Positions 39,137 through 47,591 of a DNA stretch of 64,000 bases are shown in pieces. A program made the position numbers and the translations under genes. How positions within the stretch are numbered: the first letter of the stretch is position 1; the number at the start of each line of letters is the position of its first letter. The stretch spans positions 1 through 64,000 of the forward strand of contig CAYRGJ010000012.1 in NCBI GenBank assembly GCA_964423835.1, read 5' to 3'. Origin of the DNA: JAFGCL01 sp964423835. GTDB lineage: Bacteria > Chloroflexota > Dehalococcoidia > UBA2247 > RBG-13-53-26. The notes below the pieces were generated by a model, which was not told the origin of the DNA, did not search any database, and worked only from the letters and a program-made list of their open reading frames with translations.

Positions 39137-40171
39137 ATGCTGAAGGAGCTTGACGAACTCAAGACCAGGGCGGTCAGCGAGCTCGACGGCATAGACAACC
39201 TGGGCGATCTGGAGAAGTGGCGGGTCCGCTACCTCGGCCGCAAGGGGTCTCTCACCACGATTCTCCGGGGACTGGGCGCCCTCTCCGCCGACGAGCGGCG
39301 CACCGTGGGCGCCGCCGCCAATGACCTCAAGGTCACCCTGGAGTCGAGCCTGCAGCAGAGGCAGGAGGCCCTCAAGACCAGGGAGCTGGTCGATACCATC
39401 GAGCAGACCCGCATCGATGTCACTCTTCCCGGGTACCCGGTCTCCATCGGGCGCCTGCACCCCACCACCGCCACCCTCAGGGAGGTCTGCGGCGTCTTCG
39501 CCTCCATGGGCTTCCAGGTGGTGGAGGGCCCCGAGGTAGAGTGGGATTACTACAACTTCGAGGCGCTGAACATACCCCAGGACCACCCGGCGCGGGACAT
39601 GTGGGCCACCTTCTGGGTGGACACGGAGGGCGCGGGGCGGTCCCGGCTGCTGCGCACACACACCTCCCCCATGCAGATCCGGCTCATGGAGAAGACCCGC
39701 CCCCCGGTGAGGGCCGTGGTCCCGGGCAAGGTTTACCGCTACGAGGCCACCGACGCCACGCATGAGTTCATGTTCTACCAGGTGGAGGGGCTGGCGGTGG
39801 ACAAGGGCATCACCATGGGCGACCTGAAGGGCACTCTCTTCGAGTTCGCCCGGCGCCTCTTCGGGGCGGAGCGCAAGGCGCGCTTCCGCTGCGATTACTT
39901 CCCCTTCGTGGAGCCGGGAGTGGAGATGGCCATCGACTGCTTCGTCTGCCAGGGGGCGGGCTGCCGCCTGTGCAGCCAGTCCGGCTGGATCGAGATACTG
40001 GGGGCGGGCATGGTCCATCCGGATGTGCTCCGGAGGGTGGACTACGACCCGGAGGTCTATACCGGTTTCGCCTTCGGCATGGGCGTGGAGCGCATCCCCC
40101 TGCTGAAGTACGGCATCGACGACATTCGGCATTTCTACAGCAACGATCTGCGTTTCTTGAGGCAGTTCTAG
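39137..40171 (+). CDS. pheS: Phenylalanyl-tRNA synthetase alpha subunit
   Basis: 344 residues with an N-terminal coiled coil and the class II catalytic core: HPTTATLREVCGVFASMGF, motif 2 region VPGKVYRYEATDATHEFMFYQVEGL, and motif 3 GFAFGMGVERIPLLKYGIDDIR. It starts three bases after the rplT stop and pairs with PheT as alpha2-beta2. Confidence 0.96.
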   Translation: MLKELDELKTRAVSELDGIDNLGDLEKWRVRYLGRKGSLTTILRGLGALSADERRTVGAAANDLKVTLESSLQQRQEALKTRELVDTIEQTRIDVTLPGYPVSIGRLHPTTATLREVCGVFASMGFQVVEGPEVEWDYYNFEALNIPQDHPARDMWATFWVDTEGAGRSRLLRTHTSPMQIRLMEKTRPPVRAVVPGKVYRYEATDATHEFMFYQVEGLAVDKGITMGDLKGTLFEFARRLFGAERKARFRCDYFPFVEPGVEMAIDCFVCQGAGCRLCSQSGWIEILGAGMVHPDVLRRVDYDPEVYTGFAFGMGVERIPLLKYGIDDIRHFYSNDLRFLRQF

Positions 40172-40184
40172 GTCGGGAGATAGC

Positions 40185-42620
40185 ATGAAGGTCCCATTCA
40201 GCTGGCTGAAGGATTGCGTGGCCATCGAGGCGGGCGCGCCGGAGATCGCCAGCCGCCTGACCATGGCCGGCATCGAGACCAGCGTGACCGGAACCACGGG
40301 CGAAGCCTGGGGCAACATCACCGTGGGGCAGATAGTGGCCATCGAGCCCCATCCCAACGCCGACCGGCTGCAGCTGGCCACCATCGACTTCGGCCGGGGC
40401 CGGGCAAAGGTGGTGTGCGGCGCCCCCAACATCCGCGTCGGCGACAAGGTGCCCTTCGCGCAGGTGGGGGCGGAGCTCACTGACCCGCACACCGGCAAGA
40501 AGGCCAGGCTCAAGCCGGCCAAGATCCGCGGCGTGGCCTCCGAGGGCATGGCCTGCTCCGAGAAGGAGCTGGGCATCTCCGAAAGCCACGAAGGGGTGCT
40601 GGTCCTGCCCGCCGATGCCCCGCTGGGAGCGCCCCTGGCCGAGTACCTGGCGGATGCGGTGCTGGACCTGGAGTTGACGCCGAACCGCTCCGACTGCCTG
40701 TGCGTCCTGGGGGTGGCCCGGGAAGTGGCCGCTCTTACTGGACAGAAGGTCAACGTTCCGCCTCCACTCTACTCCGAGGCCGGTCCGGATATCGGCGGCC
40801 TGGTCCGGGTGGAGATAGCCGACCCTGACCTCTGCCGGCGGTACTGCGCCAGCCTGGTGCAGGGGATCAAGATCGGCCCGTCGCCTCCCTGGATGCAGCA
40901 GAGGCTGGCTGCCGCCGGTATGCGGCCCATCAATAACATCGTCGATATCACCAACTACGTCATGCTGGAGTACGGGCAACCACTGCACGCTTTCGACTAC
41001 CACAAGATAGGCGGCGCCAGGATCGTGGTCCGCCGCGCCCGCCCGGGCGAGAAGCTGACCAGCCTGGACGGTGTGGACCGAGAGCTTACCGCGGATATGC
41101 TGGTCATCGCCGATGAGTCCGTCCCCGTAGCCATCGCCGGAGTCATGGGCGGGGCCAACAGCGAGGTCACCGAAGCTACCACCGCCATCCTGCTGGAGTC
41201 GGCCAATTTCAACCAGGTCAGCATCCGCCGGACCTCGTCCGGGCTACGGCTGCGCAGCGAGGCCTCCATGCGCTTCGAAAGGGGCCTGGCCCCCGAGCTG
41301 ACCGTGCCGGCGCTGCGCCGGGCCACCCAGCTCATGCTGCAGATCGCCGGCGGGACGGCCGCCGTTGGACTGGCCGACGCCTATCCCGAGCCAGCCCCGG
41401 CCCGCGTCATCCGCCTGCGCACCTCGACCGTCCGGCAGCTCCTGGGCCTGGAGGTCAGCCAGGAGCAGATCATCAAGGTCCTGACCTCTCTGGCCTTCGA
41501 CTGCACCGCGGCCGGCGCCGGGGAGACCACGGTTACCGTTCCCTACTGGCGCCTGGACGTCCGGGAGCCGGCCGACCTGGCGGAGGAGGTCGCCCGGATC
41601 ATGGGCTACGACGCCATCCCCATCACCACTCTGGCCAGCGAGCTGCCCCGGCAGCAGGCGGACACCGGCCTCGCCTTCCGGGAGCAGGTCCGGGACCTGA
41701 TGGTGGCCGCCGGCATGCAGGAGATCATCACCTACTCCCTTACCAGCCGGGAGAAGCTGGCCAGGGCGGCCAGCGCGGACAACGCCATCCGGGTGGCCAA
41801 CCCTCTCAGCACGGAGCTGGAGTACCTGCGCACCAGCCTCCGCCCCGGCCTGCTGGCCGCTCTGTCGGCCAACCAGAAGTACGAGGACGGCGGGATCAGG
41901 CTCTTCGAGATCGGCCGCGTCTTCCTGGGCCGGGGCCACGATCTGCCGGAGGAGAGGGAGGTCCTGGCCGGCGTTATCAGCGGCCCCCGCGGGGCCCTGT
42001 CGTGGCTGGGGGAAAAGGGACAGTCGGACTTCTTCGATGCCAAGGGCGCCGTGGAGGCCGTGCTCTCCCGGCTGGGCATAGAGGCCAGGTTCGAGGCCGG
42101 GGGTGAGGAAAAGCTCCTCCCGGGGCGGTGCGCCCGGATCATCTCCAGTGAGACCTGCACCAGCCCGGCAGCGGAGAGACCAAAGGCGTCCGGGCCAGCG
42201 GTGCTGGGCATCGTCGGAGAGCTGCACCCGGGGGTGGCCGAGAGCTTCGAGCTGCTGCCCCAGCCCGTGGCCATCTTTGAGATCGACATCGAGCGGCTGG
42301 CCGCATCAGCCGGGGCCCGGCGGGGCTTCCGCCCGCTCTCCCGCTTCCCGCGGTCGGTCAGGGACATCGCGGTCCTGGTGGACGTGCAGGCGCCCGCCAG
42401 CAGGATGCTGGACATCATTCGGAGCGTCCCGCTGGTGAGCCACGTTTACCTCTTCGATCTGTACTCCGGGAAGCAGGTGCCGGCCGGCAAGAAGTCCGTG
42501 GCCTTCCGCATAGCCTACCAGTCTGAAGCCCGCACCCTGACCGAGGAGGAGCTGGAGGCCGCCGAGGGCCAGGTACTGTCCCGCCTGGCGAAGGAAACCG
42601 GCGCCACCCGTCGAGGATAG
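40185..42620 (+). CDS. pheT: Phenylalanyl-tRNA synthetase beta subunit
   Basis: 811 residues: an N-terminal tRNA-binding (EMAP-like) domain at about residues 40-150 (NITVGQIVAIEPHPNADRLQ), the B3/B4 editing domain (NNIVDITNYVMLEYGQPLHAFD), B5 and core-like domains, and a C-terminal anticodon-binding FDX-ACB domain (FPRSVRDIAVLVD; QSEARTLTEEEL). GGTCGGGAG precedes the ATG, 14 bases after pheS. Last gene of the operon, followed by a hairpin. Confidence 0.96.
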   Translation: MKVPFSWLKDCVAIEAGAPEIASRLTMAGIETSVTGTTGEAWGNITVGQIVAIEPHPNADRLQLATIDFGRGRAKVVCGAPNIRVGDKVPFAQVGAELTDPHTGKKARLKPAKIRGVASEGMACSEKELGISESHEGVLVLPADAPLGAPLAEYLADAVLDLELTPNRSDCLCVLGVAREVAALTGQKVNVPPPLYSEAGPDIGGLVRVEIADPDLCRRYCASLVQGIKIGPSPPWMQQRLAAAGMRPINNIVDITNYVMLEYGQPLHAFDYHKIGGARIVVRRARPGEKLTSLDGVDRELTADMLVIADESVPVAIAGVMGGANSEVTEATTAILLESANFNQVSIRRTSSGLRLRSEASMRFERGLAPELTVPALRRATQLMLQIAGGTAAVGLADAYPEPAPARVIRLRTSTVRQLLGLEVSQEQIIKVLTSLAFDCTAAGAGETTVTVPYWRLDVREPADLAEEVARIMGYDAIPITTLASELPRQQADTGLAFREQVRDLMVAAGMQEIITYSLTSREKLARAASADNAIRVANPLSTELEYLRTSLRPGLLAALSANQKYEDGGIRLFEIGRVFLGRGHDLPEEREVLAGVISGPRGALSWLGEKGQSDFFDAKGAVEAVLSRLGIEARFEAGGEEKLLPGRCARIISSETCTSPAAERPKASGPAVLGIVGELHPGVAESFELLPQPVAIFEIDIERLAASAGARRGFRPLSRFPRSVRDIAVLVDVQAPASRMLDIIRSVPLVSHVYLFDLYSGKQVPAGKKSVAFRIAYQSEARTLTEEELEAAEGQVLSRLAKETGATRRG

Positions 42621-42641
42621 CCGGGGCGCGAGCTGCCCCGG
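42621..42641. terminator. Hairpin between convergent pheT and recO
   Basis: CCGGGGC (42621-42627) pairs with GCCCCGG (42635-42641) around a 7-base loop, filling the 22-base gap between the two stop codons. Probably a bidirectional terminator, without a T-run. Confidence 0.5.
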
Positions 42642-42642
42642 T

Positions 42643-43467
42643 TCACGCGCCGTCCGGCTGGCCGCCGTCAACAGGCCAGCCTTCCCCAGCGGGACGAGGG
42701 CGCCCGCCCGGCCCCTCGCCCGCGCGCAGCTCGCGCAGCCACCTGGCGGAGGCCACCTCCCGGTCCAGCACATAGGTGACGAAGCCCTGCATCAGGTCCT
42801 CTATCTCTCTGGCCAGGGAAGGGCGCACCTTCAGGCGGGCGACGTCCGCCACCCCGTGGCGGGCCAGGTAACGCAGCACCTTCACCACCTGCACGGACGC
42901 GGGCCGGTCCAGGCCCTCCTGTCCGCGGCAGGCCGGGCACAGCAGCCCTGCGGCGGATGGGCTGAAGTAGTTGGTGACCGGCTCCAGCTGACGGTGGCAC
43001 AGGGCGCACTCCCACACCTCGGGCAGGAAACCGGAACTGGCCAGGGAGTGAAACTCGAAGTGCCGCAGGACCAGGGCCGGGTCCAGCCCGCGGTCGAGGC
43101 AGACCAGGCTATCCACCAGGCAGCGGTAGAGAGACCGGTTCTCCGCGCCCTCGGCGCTCAGCCGGTCGGCCAGGTCCGCGGCGTACAGGCCGCAGGATAG
43201 GAGCCACAGGTCGGACCGCAGGCCCGGGAAGGAGTCCAGGGTCTCGCACCCCGAGACAATGTCGAAGCTGCGGCCCTCGGCCACCATCAGGGCGCAATGC
43301 GTCAGCGGCTCCAGGTGGCCCGCCAGGCGGCTGCGGGGCCGCCTGACCCCCCGGGCAATCGCCCTCACCTTCCCCCGCTCAGGGGTGCAGAAGGTGACGA
43401 TGGCGTCCGCCTCTCCCGTATGCAGCCGCTTCAGGACCACGCCCGCCGTCTTGTACAGCCGGGACAT
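42643..43467 (-). CDS. recO: DNA repair protein RecO
   Basis: 274 residues: an N-terminal OB fold (YKTAGVVLKRLHTGEADAIVTFCTPERGKVRAIARGVRRPRSRL has the family signature), a helical domain and a zinc site of two CxxC pairs (CALC, CPAC). RecO helps RecA load on SSB-covered DNA in the RecFOR pathway. The C-terminal 30 residues are Gly/Pro/Arg-rich and probably disordered. Convergent with pheT. Confidence 0.93.
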   Translation of the reverse strand: MSRLYKTAGVVLKRLHTGEADAIVTFCTPERGKVRAIARGVRRPRSRLAGHLEPLTHCALMVAEGRSFDIVSGCETLDSFPGLRSDLWLLSCGLYAADLADRLSAEGAENRSLYRCLVDSLVCLDRGLDPALVLRHFEFHSLASSGFLPEVWECALCHRQLEPVTNYFSPSAAGLLCPACRGQEGLDRPASVQVVKVLRYLARHGVADVARLKVRPSLAREIEDLMQGFVTYVLDREVASARWLRELRAGEGPGGRPRPAGEGWPVDGGQPDGA

Positions 43468-43704
43468 GGCCCCATTCTATCACCACGAGAGGCCGGGCCG
43501 CTTTCCCGAACGCGCCACTGACGCCGCGGCGCTCCTCCGCGCGCCACTGCCGCCGCCAGGACGGCTCTTCAGGGCCTCCACTGCCCGCCGGGGACCTGTC
43601 GGCGGCAGTGGCGCATGCTGTATACTGTATCTTGCGATCGCGGGGTGAGACGGCCTCGACCCGGTCAGATGAAGACGGTAGCAAGAAAGGAGAGAAGACC
43701 AGCA

Positions 43705-44166
43705 GTGCTCAAGGAGTTCAAGGAGTTCATCATGCGCGGCAACATGATAGACATGGCCGTGGGCATCATTATCGGTGCAGCCTTCAGCGCCATCGTCAAC
43801 TCCCTGGTCAAGGACATCATCATGCCGCCTATAGGCCTCATCTGGGGGAAGGACTTCAACAACCTCTTCTGGACCATCAAAGATCCCCCCGCAGGAGCCA
43901 TCGGCCCCTTTAACACGCCGGCAGACGTGGCGGCCGCCGGCGGCGTTACCATCAACTATGGCACCTTCATCAACTTCGTCATCACCTTCCTTATTGTGGC
44001 CTTTGTCATCTTCATGCTCATCCGCACCATCAACAGGATGCGCCGCGCTGTCGAGAAGCAGCAGGAAGCCGCCGCCGCGACCAAGGACTGCCCGTTTTGC
44101 CTGTCGGCGATCCCGGCCAAGGCCTCCCGCTGCCCGCAGTGCACATCTGAGCTCAAGAGCGGGTAG
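43705..44166 (+). CDS. mscL: Large-conductance mechanosensitive channel with C-terminal zinc ribbon
   Basis: About 153 residues from GTG 43705 (LKEFKEFIMRGNMIDMAVGIIIGAAF is the usual MscL N-terminus and first helix); an ATG at 43669 would add 12 residues. The second helix is FINFVITFLIVAFVIFMLIR. After a cytoplasmic helix the protein ends in CPFCLSAIPAKASRCPQC, a zinc-ribbon-like tail that most MscL proteins lack. The channel opens under membrane tension to release solutes. AAGGAG lies 12 bases before the GTG, and a TATACT -10-like box lies at 43621-43626. Confidence 0.92.
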   Translation: MLKEFKEFIMRGNMIDMAVGIIIGAAFSAIVNSLVKDIIMPPIGLIWGKDFNNLFWTIKDPPAGAIGPFNTPADVAAAGGVTINYGTFINFVITFLIVAFVIFMLIRTINRMRRAVEKQQEAAAATKDCPFCLSAIPAKASRCPQCTSELKSG

Positions 44167-44207
44167 GCTCCAGCCGGCTGGCCCCGCGAATCAGGCCCCG
44201 CGAATCA

Positions 44208-44233
44208 GCCCGTCCCGCCCCGGCGGGACGGGC
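44208..44233 (+). terminator. mscL terminator hairpin
   Basis: GCCCGTCCCGCC (44208-44219) / GGCGGGACGGGC (44222-44233), 12 bp with a 2-base CC loop (effectively larger once terminal pairs open), followed by CTCTTTCTGTC. Directly upstream is a 14-base tandem direct repeat GCCCCGCGAATCAG (44181-44208). Confidence 0.65.
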
Positions 44234-44434
44234 CTCTTTCTGTCAGGCGGACCCGTGAGGGACTTCTGGTGTCCCGGGGCGCGGGCCGGCCAGATTCCCA
44301 TACGCGTCCCTCCGAACGCCAGGCCGGGGCGTGAGGGGCTTCTGTGATGCGCCGCCCCCCAAATGAGAGCCAGATGTGAGGCCGGCGTGGTACCTTTGGT
44401 GACAATCGACTAAGTATATTATGGATCATGTCGT

Positions 44435-44848
44435 ATGAATAGCTTACAGCGACTGACCCGCTCCAGCCGCGGCTTCACCCTGGTGGAGCTGCTGGTGGTC
44501 ATGCTCATCCTGGGCGGCCTGTCCTCTGTCGTGGTGCTGGCTATTACCCGCTTTTCCGGAGCGGGCACCGCCGACGCCGCCAATGCCGAGACGCACCAGG
44601 TCCGCGCTGCTATAGAGGCCTGCTTCGTCGACGCCGGCGCCGCCGGCACCGACAACGGCACCGTCATCAACTGGGACGGCACGGAGGGCGTCATGACCGT
44701 CACCAGCCCCAACGGCCTGACCTATGATGCCGCGGACTATCTTCGCAGCAAGCTCAAGGCCACCTACGTCATTCGAGACGGGGACATCGCGGGCGTGGTC
44801 TCCTCTGATTGGCCCGGCATCACCTGGGTGGACAACCACTGGGAGTAG
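44435..44848 (+). CDS. Type IV pilin-like prepilin (pseudopilin)
   Basis: 137 residues with a class III signal: a short basic leader, then the prepilin-peptidase site RG/FTLVELLVVMLILGGLSS, so cleavage after Gly13 leaves an N-methyl-Phe. The hydrophobic helix continues to about residue 40 and is followed by a small globular domain that ends TWVDNHWE. It would be exported and assembled by a type IV pilus or type II secretion machine, none of whose genes are nearby. No clear ribosome-binding site precedes the ATG, so the level of expression is uncertain. Confidence 0.85.
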   Translation: MNSLQRLTRSSRGFTLVELLVVMLILGGLSSVVVLAITRFSGAGTADAANAETHQVRAAIEACFVDAGAAGTDNGTVINWDGTEGVMTVTSPNGLTYDAADYLRSKLKATYVIRDGDIAGVVSSDWPGITWVDNHWE

Positions 44849-45272
44849 TCGCGCTCTCCACGCTCCGCACTGCGCCCTGCAAACCGCGCCTTCCGCCGTA
44901 CTTGAGAGGAACTTGTGAATTCCTCCCCGCCCCACGGTACGCCGTTGTGACCGGCCTGAGGTAGTCTGGCGCTGGCCAATGGCACCCTGGACCGATATCG
45001 TTTCTGCTCACAGGGAGGGCCCATGCTATACTGTCTCACGGTGGAGAAAGACTCAGAGAACCGGCTGAATACGGGGGTCGAGTGGAGGGGGCCAGGACCG
45101 ATCAGACGGGCGTCTATGGCGCGCGCGGCATCGGTCCGTTGCGGCCATGTTGAGGGCCGCGCCGCCGCCGACGACGTGCCGCCCCTTTCCCGCAACTCAC
45201 GCGCCTTCACCGGCGCGGCCGCGGCCCCGCTTTCCGTCACGCGCATCTGTGGTCTCCCGGGAAGCAGGCTCG
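44849..45272. other. Intergenic region upstream of glgP
   Basis: About 425 bases. It holds an extended -10 element TGCTATACT (45024-45032) on the plus strand, which would give a leader of about 230 bases to glgP. An 86-codon open frame starting at 45023 overlaps that promoter and has no family motif, so I do not call it. Nothing else is recognised. Confidence 0.4.
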
Positions 45273-47438
45273 ATGGCCATTGATCCCTGCCACAGCGGGC
45301 TCCCGGAGCGCATCGGCAGGCTGGTGGAGCTCACCTATAACCTGTGGTGGAGCTGGCACCCCGAGGGGCGCGACCTCTTTCGCATGCTGGACTATGGCAT
45401 GTGGAAGATCAGCGGGCATAACCCGGTCCAGATACTGCGCGAGGTCCACCCGGAAAGGCTGAAGGCGGCCAGCACGGACCCGGCCTTCCTGGCCCTGTAC
45501 GACCTGGTGATGGCCCGCTTCGACGCGGACATGGCCGGAGAGCAGTCATGGTTCGCCACCAGGCACCCCAATGCCCTGAGCGGCCCCGTTGCCTATTTCT
45601 CCGCCGAGTTCGCCATCCACAGCTCCCTGCCGCTGTACGCCGGAGGCCTGGGCATCCTGGCCGGAGACATCTGCAAGGAGGCCAGCGACCTGGGGCTGCC
45701 CATGGTCGGCGTGGGACTGATGTACCCGCAGGGCTACTTCAGGCAGCGCATCTCCATCGACGGGTGGCAGGAGGAGGTCTACTCGCGGCTCGACTTCGAG
45801 CAGGCGCCCCTCCTCCCCGTATTCGCCCTTGACGGCAGCCGGAACCTGGCCAGCGTTCATCTGGGTGACCGGCGGCTGTTCCTCTCCGCCTGGCAGGTGC
45901 GGGTGGGGGCTACCACCCTGTACCTCATCGACACCAACGTTGAGGAGAACTCGCCCCACGACCGGGACCTCTCGGCCCGGCTCTACAGCGCCGACCGCGA
46001 GGTGCGCATCCAGCAGGAGATCGTGCTGGGCACCGGCGGGGTCCGCATACTGAGGGCACTGGGAGTGCGGCCGTCCCGGTGGCATGCCAACGAGGGGCAC
46101 ACGGCCTTCATGATGCTGGAGCGTTTGGCGGAGCAGGCCGCCTCGGGCGTCGACTTCGACCGGGCCCTCGAGAAGGTGCGGTCCACTACCATATTCACCA
46201 CCCACACGCCGGTGCCGGCCGGCCACGATGTTTTCTCCATCGAGTCGATAGACCGCTATCTCTCCGGCTACTACTCCCTGCCGGGCATGAGCCGTGATGC
46301 GGTGCTGCGGCTGGGCCGCTCCCACCACCAGGACGGCGGCTTCAACATGACGGCCCTGGCCCTGGCCACCAGCAGCCACTGCAATGCGGTCAGCCGGCTG
46401 CACGGCGTGGTGGCCCGCCGGATGTGGCAGGGGTACTGGCCGCAGGCCAGGCGGGAAGAGGACGTGCCTATCGTCCACATCACCAACGGCGTCCACGCGC
46501 CCACCTGGATCGACCCCGAGATGAACCGGCTGTTCCAGAGGTACCTGGACATAGACTGGATGGACCGGCACGACGATCCGGACCTGTGGGCCCGCGTCGC
46601 CGGCATCCCCGACGAGGAGCTCTGGAGGGTGCGCAGCAAGCTGAAGATGAAGCTGGTGAACCTCATCCTGGAGCTGGCCCAGAGAGGCTGGTCCAGCCGG
46701 GCCATGGAGGCGCAGCAGGTGGTGGCCATGGGCGCCCTGCTGCACCCGGAGATCCTGACCATCGGCTTCGTCCGGCGCTTCGCCGGGTACAAGCGGCCGG
46801 CCCTGATCTTCCATGACGTGGACCGCCTGAAGCGCATCGTGGGGGATCCATGGCGCCCGGTCCAGATTGTCTTTGCCGGCAAGTCCCACCCCGCCGATTC
46901 GCCGGCCAAGCGGTCCCTGCACGGTGTTTGCACCGCGGCCGCCGACCGGGACTTCCAGGGCAAGATCGCCTTTGTCAGCGACCACGACATGCACATGGCC
47001 CACTACCTGGTGGCCGGGGTGGACGTGTGGCTCAACAACCCCCGCCGCCTGCAGGAAGCCTGCGGTACCAGCGGCATGAAGGCCTCGCTGAACGGAGTGC
47101 CGCACCTGAGCGTCGCCGACGGCTGGTGGCACGAGGGCTACAACGGCCGCAACGGCTGGAGCATCGGTGACGGGGTCGAGCCCTCCGGCCCGGACGAGGA
47201 AGACAACGTGGACGCGGAGTCGCTGTACCGCCTCCTGGAGCAGGAGATCGTGCCCCTCTTCTATGATCGGGACCTGAACGGGGTGCCGCACCGCTGGGTG
47301 GGGGTGGTGAAGGAGGTCATCCGCTCCGTGGTGCCGGCCTACTGCGCCCGCCGAATGCTCAAGGGCTACACCGATCAGCTTTACCTGGACCGGGAAGAGG
47401 CGGCCTGCGGCAAGGTCCCCGAGCTGTCATCCCAGTAG
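45273..47438 (+). CDS. glgP: Alpha-glucan (glycogen) phosphorylase, short GT35 type
   Basis: 721 residues. It releases glucose-1-phosphate from the non-reducing ends of alpha-1,4-glucans. The PLP lysine is Lys603 in TSGMKASLNG. Other family segments are the N-terminal LVELTYNLWWSWHPEGRDLF, YFSAEFAIHSSLPLYAGGLG and WHANEGHTAFMMLERL. The short N-terminus without the eukaryotic regulatory region marks it as the archaeal/bacterial short group, probably unregulated by phosphorylation. ATG 45273 is chosen because it starts at the family's N-terminus; the ribosome-binding site is weak (GGAAGCAGG). Confidence 0.92.
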   Translation: MAIDPCHSGLPERIGRLVELTYNLWWSWHPEGRDLFRMLDYGMWKISGHNPVQILREVHPERLKAASTDPAFLALYDLVMARFDADMAGEQSWFATRHPNALSGPVAYFSAEFAIHSSLPLYAGGLGILAGDICKEASDLGLPMVGVGLMYPQGYFRQRISIDGWQEEVYSRLDFEQAPLLPVFALDGSRNLASVHLGDRRLFLSAWQVRVGATTLYLIDTNVEENSPHDRDLSARLYSADREVRIQQEIVLGTGGVRILRALGVRPSRWHANEGHTAFMMLERLAEQAASGVDFDRALEKVRSTTIFTTHTPVPAGHDVFSIESIDRYLSGYYSLPGMSRDAVLRLGRSHHQDGGFNMTALALATSSHCNAVSRLHGVVARRMWQGYWPQARREEDVPIVHITNGVHAPTWIDPEMNRLFQRYLDIDWMDRHDDPDLWARVAGIPDEELWRVRSKLKMKLVNLILELAQRGWSSRAMEAQQVVAMGALLHPEILTIGFVRRFAGYKRPALIFHDVDRLKRIVGDPWRPVQIVFAGKSHPADSPAKRSLHGVCTAAADRDFQGKIAFVSDHDMHMAHYLVAGVDVWLNNPRRLQEACGTSGMKASLNGVPHLSVADGWWHEGYNGRNGWSIGDGVEPSGPDEEDNVDAESLYRLLEQEIVPLFYDRDLNGVPHRWVGVVKEVIRSVVPAYCARRMLKGYTDQLYLDREEAACGKVPELSSQ

Positions 47439-47523
47439 CCGCCGGGCCCGGCGCCCGCCCTTCGATGTCCTCCATGGCGCCTCGGGCTACAGCCACTACG
47501 CGGCCTGGGACGGCGCTTCCTGC

Positions 47524-47580
47524 TGCGGCCGCTATTCAGCCTGGAGTTGCGGCCGCTATTCGGCCTCGAGCTGCGGCCCC
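47524..47580. repeat. 24-base tandem repeat between convergent glgP and typA
   Basis: Two units TGCGGCCGCTATTC[AG]GCCT... (47524-47547 and 47548-47571), followed by a degenerate third. It fills part of the 150-base gap between the glgP stop and the typA stop. No gene is seen in it; function unknown. Confidence 0.5.
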
Positions 47581-47591
47581 CGCTCCAGCTG

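Noticed and set aside
38570..40753. 727-codon minus-strand frame across rpmI, rplT, pheS and pheT
   Set aside because: Lies over four conserved housekeeping genes and has no recognisable domain.
45023..45283. 86-codon frame upstream of glgP
   Set aside because: Starts inside an extended -10 promoter element and shows no protein-family features.
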